Assembly (NCBI GenBank): GCA_944470555.2
Contig: OX104127.1
Location: 114,294,741 to 114,358,740, forward strand
Direction: 5' to 3'
Source of the DNA: Heterobilharzia americana
Lineage: Eukaryota; Platyhelminthes; Trematoda; Strigeidida; Schistosomatidae
DNA length: 64,000 nt
The notes beneath the pieces were generated by a model. The model made no database searches and was not told the origin of the DNA. It worked only from the letters and a program-made list of their open reading frames with translations. This document shows, in pieces, positions 57,990-64,000 of the stretch. How positions within the stretch are numbered: the first letter of the stretch is position 1; every line of letters begins with the position of its first letter. Made by a program: the position numbers and the translations under genes.

Positions 57990-58325
57990 GCAAAGGAATC
58001 AAGGACACGCATTTCGTTTCATTTGCGTCTAGTCAGCTGGATGCACCTGCAACCAAGTGAGTGATGCTGTCCCCACTCAGACTGGATACCCGTACCCGTC
58101 GCTCCAGACGCCAAGGCGTTGTCCACTGTGCCACGGAGGAACGACAGCTACCTCTTGTACAACGGGTAGTAATTACTATTTATTGATATACTTGTAATTC
58201 TCCATTGTCTCATTGGATTGAATTGTTTGACCTCTATTATCATATGGGCTCCTATGAGGATGCTTCGATTTTGCCTGAATGTCAGTTACAGAGAATTACA
58301 AGTATATCAATAAATAGTAATAACT
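57990..58325 (-). mobile_element. Sm-alpha-like SINE with hammerhead and palindromic tail
   Basis: The minus strand carries the tRNA-like head (58080-58150), then the hammerhead region (57995-58050) with GAAA and GTC kept but core CTGACTA and a broken stem II. The 3' body appears at 58160-58280 on the minus strand. It is followed at 58282-58322 by the terminal sequence on the plus strand. The two ends form inverted arms of about 40 bp (TTACTATTTATTGATATACT at 58174 and its complement near 58295). Confidence 0.65.
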
Positions 58326-58329
58326 ACTT

Positions 58330-59399
58330 GAAATCGGTAATATGATAAGTCTCATTACAGCTTTGCGTACTTAGTAGTAAATAGTGTAGTGTGCTATTAG
58401 AAGTTGCTTTTTCAGTGTTAGAAATCTCGATTTAGAAGAGGCAAGAGAACAGTGTGAAACTAACAGTGATATATCACAATGTCATCACTTCTTAGGAGAC
58501 CTATTTCTTCACGCTATAAACTAACTTCTACTGAAGATTTTTACCATTCAGTCGCAAATCATTTTTGAACTGAAATCTTCTCCAACATTGATTGATGTCA
58601 GTAAAACCTTCTGCAAAAGTTATATTTATGTAAAAACTTTAAGACACTATTTCTGAGACTGTAAATGCTTTCAGTGTGTATTGGATAAATGTAATTCACT
58701 GGATATTCCACTTTATCGGTGTTGTATACTTTTAACGTTCATTGATAATCAAAGTGGCAAATTTGACGAAGTCACCAGTCGCTTCAATCTTTGAGTTTAA
58801 GTCATTGACGTCAAAGCGTCCGGCATTCCACCTTCAAAATGGAGAAAATTCCCACATCACCGACATGAGGCTAGTTTAGCACGCTTGGTTCACGGTTGAT
58901 AGACCAATTAGTTTATGCTTTGGTACCATTTTTGTATAGCTGACACTGAATTTGTATTACATGTCATTGAATAATTTATTTAAAACACTTTCAGAAAATA
59001 ACTAAGTCTAAAAGCTGGAATTCGTAAGGAGAGTTACGATGTGCATTTATGAATTGGAAAAATGACTGACTGAATGCACCAAGAATGTTTTGGTAATGAA
59101 ACATTATTAGTAAAGTAACTGTCTGAGCCTCCTTAGTATTTAGCGGTTACTCAGTTATATCTCGAGAGTTGTTAAGTGATATCGTAAGGCAGATTCTGGT
59201 TGCCGGTTCAGTGATAACCCACTTATTGAAAATATACACATTTTTAGTTCCATCTCTATGAAAGATAAAGCTATACACACTAGAACGGTTCAAGAAAATG
59301 AGTTGAATAAATCCTGTACATGAACACTTCAAATCAAAGATCAATGAAAATTAACATCAGAAATAATGCTAGACAAAATCACGATATGAAGAAGATTAC
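58330..59399. other. Intron of gene 1
   Basis: AT-rich. The 65-codon minus frame at 59147-59344 has no motif or splice support. Confidence 0.4.
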
Positions 59400-59579
59400 C
59401 TGCTTAATTAAATAGTCCTCATCTGCGTGTTCTTCGTTTTTAGTAGTAACATTTGAATATGTCATCCCAACTTCCTCTTCTATAATAATAGGATCGGCAA
59501 AACGAGGTTTCTTTTTCAATACCCCACGTGGTTCATCACTTTGTGAAATATGGAAGGAATCAGTTTTCACTGACGTGTT
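59400..59579 (-). CDS. Gene 1 exon: polar linker before SNARE-like helix
   Basis: A 180-nt minus-strand exon with a TTTATTTCTTTAG acceptor and a GTAATC donor, phase 0 at both ends, 60 codons. It begins NTSVKTDSFHISQSDEPRG, then a basic stretch LKKKPRFADP, an acidic one IIIEEEVG, and ends EDYLIKQ. No domain is recognised. The composition suggests a flexible cytoplasmic linker, and the Ser/Thr near KKKPRF might be regulated by phosphorylation (inference). It is the longest and clearest exon of gene 1. Confidence 0.85.
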
Positions 59580-59754
59580 CTAAAGAAATAAAAATATCAA
59601 GACCAGAGATTTATTCACTGACTGGATGACCATATTCTGCGTTTAATAATCACTTGATTTTTTCGAATGTTAACCATAAACACTATCCATGGTATGTTTT
59701 TCCCTTGATGAATTCATAAATCTTAGATACAAACACCAAAGACGGAGGTCCATC

Positions 59755-60025
59755 GCGCTGTGAATTCCGTAGAGGTAGAGTCTTCGACTGCAGCAATGGG
59801 TAACGTGGTTTAGAATCTGTCATTTCTCTAGAGGTCGCAAATATGTCTTACTAATACGCATCACCAGGCATGAAACTTATACCCGAAGTTTTATTACGAT
59901 TGCCTTCAATCATTTAAAGCATATGTAATGTATACCCTGAATGTTAAGGCATTAACTCGTGGTCTAGTGCACAACCCTCTGGTGTTTGAAGTGGTAGGTC
60001 TAGTATTCAAGTATTTGTGCGGCAG
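59755..60025 (+). mobile_element. Worn tRNA-like SINE heads (two)
   Basis: 59755-59830 resembles the head at 35285. 59950-60020 has a GTGGTCTAGTGCACAACC box-A-like and a GGTCTAGTATTCAAGT box-B-like segment. Both are diverged. Confidence 0.35.
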
Positions 60026-60321
60026 TGGGTTATTAGATTAGGCAGTTAACTTTCACCCAGTAGGTCACAGGTCCGAACACCTTCCCACTTACCAAGCTTT
60101 GGGCAATCAGGTAGTACTGATATTTATCCCCATAGATTTGGCTCACTGCCTACTGCCCAGTGTATGTGGTTAATGAGTGTTTCTTTCAATGAAGTGTACT
60201 GAGTAAATGTCTACAGGTAACTAGCCTATCTCAAGTTTGAAAGGAGTTCATAATCATAAGCTGATGTAAGATAAACAACACAAAGCAGGTTGTTACTAAA
60301 ATTCAGCCTTACTGTACTCAC

Positions 60322-60352
60322 ATTCGGTCCTAACATATTCGAAAACAAGCAT
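60322..60352 (-). CDS. Gene 1 micro-exon (31 nt)
   Basis: Minus-strand micro-exon with a TATTCTTCATTCAG acceptor and a GTGAGTAC donor. It completes a codon with its first base and leaves in phase 0, reading CLFSNMLGPN. It joins in phase to NTSVKTD of the exon at 59400-59579, and its incoming phase fits the exon at 63297-63343. A second frame is also open, so the assignment depends on the neighbours. Confidence 0.6.
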
Positions 60353-60359
60353 CTGAATG

Positions 60360-61790
60360 AAGAATAAATATGCTTGGCTTCAAATAGCAATTAACTCTGG
60401 CTTTTTGTTTCATGTTTGCTGAGACTCCATAAAAGCATGTGCCTATGACCTCAAGGAAACTCACGTTCACTTAGAGAAGCAAACTTAGACTGGGGATTTT
60501 AAAAGTTTTCATTGTGTTAATCTGAGAAAGACATATAAGAGAACGGTATTTTTCACAGTTATATCCTCTGCATGCTTTACTCTCATACAAATAGCTAAAC
60601 TTATATAAACGTTTGACCAACCATACAGATTTGTCAGTTAGTGATAAGTGCTATTACTACCTGTATCTTTTAAAACACATGTCTGACCGATAAATCTGAA
60701 TGATTGGTTTAACTACTGAATATGTTTAGCCATTTGTATTAAAGCCTGCAGATGATCTCATTGAAAACAATATTCTTTGCTAATGTCTTGTTCCAAAATT
60801 AGATTACCTTATCACTGAGCTATGTAACTACTTCCCACCTCTTGGAATGAGAATTACTCTATCAAAGTTATGAAGTCACAAGTGGCAATCGGATTTTCTT
60901 CATAAAGCATACGAACTAATTCCTGAAGACTGTGACACAATGTTTAAGTGGGGAATAACACCATTACTTCTTTACACATGAGGGTCAAAGACTTTATGGC
61001 AAAGATCAACCAAATGCATATCCTGAAGACATAAAGTAAGGACTGAAACAAATTGAAAGATTACACAATGACCTAGAGTTTTGGCAAAACACATACATGA
61101 ATATGAGTGGACAATGAGGTCACCTAGTGTGTTGGTTAATTCTTGATATACACTTGCTTTAAACATTTTAAAGCATTTCAGAATTATATTTTTATGAAAC
61201 ACGATTTTGTAGAAATGTAGTTATACTACCGGCACCATAAAATTGCGAACCACTGTGTACTGCTAACGAACAGAAACATTTTTCTTCTTCTCTGATTTGT
61301 AGAATCAGATTAATTGGACTAATTACTGCAGAAAGGAATATGTGTAAGGGATCAGTTTTGTAGGCATTCACATTTTTATCTTTAGGAACGAAAAACAAGC
61401 ATAACTTCAACTAGAGGGCTGAAAAATCCTCTCAAAACTTAGCAGCGGAACTAATATTTCTTAGTAGAGAATGCAATATTTTGGCTATCTGACATCTTTT
61501 ATATAAGGGCGTTTCTACGGTCACAGAAACTCATCTGCAGCTTCTGTGCCACCAGCACTGAAAGTTATCAGTATGAGGTTCCAAACTGCCTCAAGCTCCC
61601 TGCTGTGCTTTTGCCCTACAGTTTCATATTAACAATAATTTATGATTAACGGGATGTTTCAAATACAAAACTATTTGCTAAAATGCAGAATCAATAAGTA
61701 GATCAAGTTTCAAGGTGAAAAGCGTAAAATAGAGAATAAATTTCAATATATTTTAGAAATTCTCCCCTAATAGAAATGATGGATAGTGGC
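60360..61790. other. No recognisable feature (intron of gene 1)
   Basis: AT-rich. Short minus frames at 60972-61410 show no motif. Confidence 0.4.
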
Positions 61791-61794
61791 GAGA

Positions 61795-61960
61795 AGTGGA
61801 ATCTAGGATGCAGGTTTTGTCCTCAGCTAGATGCACCTACCTGCCAATGAGTAATACTGTTCCAACTAAGACTTTAACTCAGCACTCATCGCTTAAGTCA
61901 TCAGGACGTTATTCACAAGGTAACTGAGACACTATAGCTAGTCCTTTTGCAACGGGAATA
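61795..61960 (-). mobile_element. Sm-alpha-like SINE with internally deleted hammerhead
   Basis: The minus strand carries the head (61855-61950) and a hammerhead remnant at 61805-61842. The core reads CTGAGGA and runs straight into ACAAAACC: nearly all of stem II has been deleted while stem I and the ATC cleavage triplet remain. Confidence 0.6.
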
Positions 61961-62039
61961 GTTTGATGCAATGACTTATAAATCTTCGCCATCGATCGTT
62001 ACTAGACAAAATATCAGACACTGATTACCGATAATATCA

Positions 62040-62760
62040 AGGAGCCCACGCAGGAGGTTACATAGCAGTGGTTAGTGCGAACATTCAAGCTATAGGAGAC
62101 CTTAAAGACTGACTACATCTGCATCCCTGTGACCGATTTTCAACCATTTCACCATGAATACTCAACCACTGATTACTTTCGTCTAGGGGACCCCAACCTG
62201 GCAGACTACATCTTCCTACACGACTAAGACCAATACTCAGAGACTTCACCAACTAGTGCTATGTCCTGATCTGGACACCCTGAACCCTCTTCCAACCCGA
62301 ACAAATTTCTTCTAGCAAACCAGGTTGTGGTAGGCGATGGCTTGGCATACGCAGTACATGAACAAGCCAACTCAGTTGATAAAGGCTCATGACCTCGTCA
62401 ATAGACTTGGTTATCTTGCCTTAGAGCCCTTCGTCTAACTTCAAACCAAAAGAGGGCGATTTTACTATGATATCTGGGATCAAGGCCCTGTAACTGTTTC
62501 ATATCTTCTACTTCTAACGACCAAGTGTTTCAGACGTATAACAGGACAGGATAGACTGCCACGTAGTATGCTCATATTTTTTGATAGATAGATAGATATC
62601 TTGCTAGTCGGCACCAGAGAGGTCACTGGCAAATGCTAAACAGGCCTTCTGTATCCAAGCTGAAATTTTGTCAGCATTCACTCCATTTGACCTGATGTAA
62701 ATTCCCATGTAAGTAATTGGCCAATGCAACTCTGAGTTTGAAACAACCTTATTTTCACAG
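62040..62760 (-). mobile_element. Second non-LTR retrotransposon family, C-terminal part
   Basis: Minus-strand remnant. From high to low coordinates the three frames together show ITYMGIYIRSNGVNADKISA and WIQKACLAFA (near 62640-62720), a worn LLYxxETW-like block, and EVEDMKQLQGLD (near 62500). Next come EVMSLYQLSWLVHVLRMPSH (near 62360) and a GWGP/NQWL/ENRSQ end (near 62110-62200). These blocks follow the order of the C-terminal domain of non-LTR elements with a WLGHVLRMP motif, different from the RTE copies A-E. Many frameshifts. Confidence 0.7.
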
Positions 62761-62769
62761 ATAAGCATT

Positions 62770-63296
62770 TAATTATGTGACACAAATACCTTGTTTTATT
62801 GGGTGAACATACTAATCGTATCAGGACGTGTTTTGTTAGTAGTCCATCGTTTCTTTACTTGAGTCATTAATCAGACTAGATACCAACACAGTCTTTGTTC
62901 TTTCATATCAAGTTATAAATGACCTATTCCATATAAATTAAATCTCACAATTTTTTGTGAATTTATTGAGTTCACTTTAAGTTCACAGCAGATCGATTAG
63001 TAGTAGTTAAAGATAAAAGAAACATCACCACAGTGAAAGTTCAAACGACCAAAGCATCTTTATCACTTCTTATATATCATTGTGTTTCATTGAATATCAG
63101 TGTTATCTTCAAGCTTTGAGTACAACAAAGTAAAACTCTAGTCAGCTTTTTGACCCTCACAAGAATTGTCACTACTTATTTTTTGCAATATAATATTGAA
63201 TTTGATTAAAAGACTTCTGTGCTACACTTGTTCACAGGTGGTCAACATAAAGATTTACATTTTGCTAACAGAAGTAAATGGATCTTAGTAACTTAC
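62770..63296. other. Intron of gene 1
   Basis: AT-rich, nothing recognised. Confidence 0.4.
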
Positions 63297-63343
63297 AAGT
63301 CCCTCAGTCCTAACCACTGCTCAAGATTAATAGGATTCAGTTG
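63297..63343 (-). CDS. Gene 1 exon (47 nt)
   Basis: Minus-strand exon with an AGCTAACTACAG acceptor and a strong GTAAGTTAC donor. It enters in phase 0, leaves two bases and encodes QLNPINLEQWLGLRD before the split codon. The overhang is completed by the micro-exon at 60322-60352. A nearer acceptor (CTTGAGCAG) would shorten it to 20 nt in the same frame. No domain is recognised. Upstream exons and the start codon lie beyond this point or outside the window. Confidence 0.6.
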
Positions 63344-63344
63344 C

Positions 63345-64000
63345 TGTAGTTAGCTACTAATTGTGGAGCTGTATTACTTTCATCTTTATGATTCGTCAAA
63401 TTGACTCTAAATGGTCCCAGTGACACAGCATTTCGATTTGGTACCGAAAATTTCAGATTTGCATCTACTAGGCCTCATAATAACAATGGACAGTCTCTGT
63501 AAGGTGTGATGACTTGAATATCAGAAAAGTTATCAGGCCGGAAAAGAATTAGAGAAAAATGAAGCATGAGGAACGAAGATGCAAACTGGTTTTTAAAGTC
63601 GATATTGACCAATCTAAGAATTAAGTCTTTATAAATAGTTTACATGACATCCTTTGTTAAGGAGGCATATATGCGGTAAATAACTGAAACATGTGCCTAT
63701 CAGCCGTTTAACAGTAATAGTTGAATTCCTTTTGGTGCACTAGAATGATAATAATATTGTATGATGCATCCTTTAAACTACCTTCATGAGGAACAATAGC
63801 TGATTTCACTCATAAATTCAGTAGCGAATGTATATTCAGTAGTTATGAGCAAACTCCTCATTGTTTTGTTAGAATAATATACCGGGAAGTGGTTCGATGG
63901 GATGTCGCTTTGAAATTAAGTAACAAGTGTATCCTGCAGATGAGGTTCTGTTAATGTTCTCAGTATAACTATATTGACTAAATTCTTTCAGGGTTTTCAC
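63345..64000. other. No recognisable feature (upstream intron of gene 1)
   Basis: AT-rich. No further exon was recognised before the window ends. Confidence 0.4.

Noticed and set aside
1..64000. CRISPR arrays, operons, bacterial promoters or ribosome binding sites
   Set aside because: The repeats are dispersed retroelements with no regular spacing, and the gene structure is intron-rich and eukaryotic.

Overview
The window is about 64 kb of AT-rich, intron- and repeat-dense animal DNA. The repeat set points to a blood fluke (Schistosoma): Sm-alpha-like SINEs with hammerhead-ribozyme remnants, RTE-clade non-LTR retrotransposons, several Penelope-like element (PLE) fragments, and tRNA-derived SINEs. 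The species cannot be fixed from the sequence alone. There is no prokaryotic gene organisation, rRNA, CRISPR array or convincing functional tRNA.

Host genes appear only as short minus-strand exons between large introns. Gene 1 (about 63.3 to 27.8 kb) has six exons of 31 to 180 nt with consensus-like splice sites and compatible reading phases throughout (147 codons). Its 3' part resembles a Q-SNARE helix of the SNAP-25/29/47 type. Gene 2 (about 14.8 to 3.9 kb, possibly to 2.7 kb) encodes a PTEN-like phosphatase domain plus C2 domain like those of auxilin/GAK and tensin. Its P-loop has alanine where the catalytic cysteine should be, so it is probably a pseudophosphatase. Both genes are incomplete here.

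Mobile DNA fills much of the rest. RTE copy A (19.6-23.0 kb, minus) and copy C (52.3-55.7 kb, minus) are near full length at about 3.4 kb but riddled with lesions. Copy B (48.1-50.3 kb, plus) is a 2.2-kb near-identical inverted partner of C. Copy D (29.97-31.09 kb, plus) is a 5'-truncated copy with the best-kept reverse transcriptase frame. Copy E (32.5-32.7 kb) is a small fragment. A different non-LTR element leaves pieces at 62.0-62.8 and 2.1 kb. PLE remnants lie at 4.5, 15.5-16.7, 26.4-27.5, 32.8-33.6 and 45.4-46.3 kb, some with hammerhead-like terminal motifs. Sm-alpha-like copies lie at 0-0.36, 8.3, 8.9, 9.1, 40.0, 42.5, 50.4, 58.0 and 61.8 kb, several with inverted halves.

The points most worth a second look are: the 62-nt gene 1 exon at 51.74 kb, which sits in the loop of the 2.2-kb inverted B/C pair; the intact hammerhead core inside a 21-bp inverted repeat at 4.5 kb; the Cys-to-Ala change in the auxilin-like domain; and an RTE subfamily whose three copies share frame-breaking micro-insertions. 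The remaining DNA is intronic or intergenic with no feature I can support.
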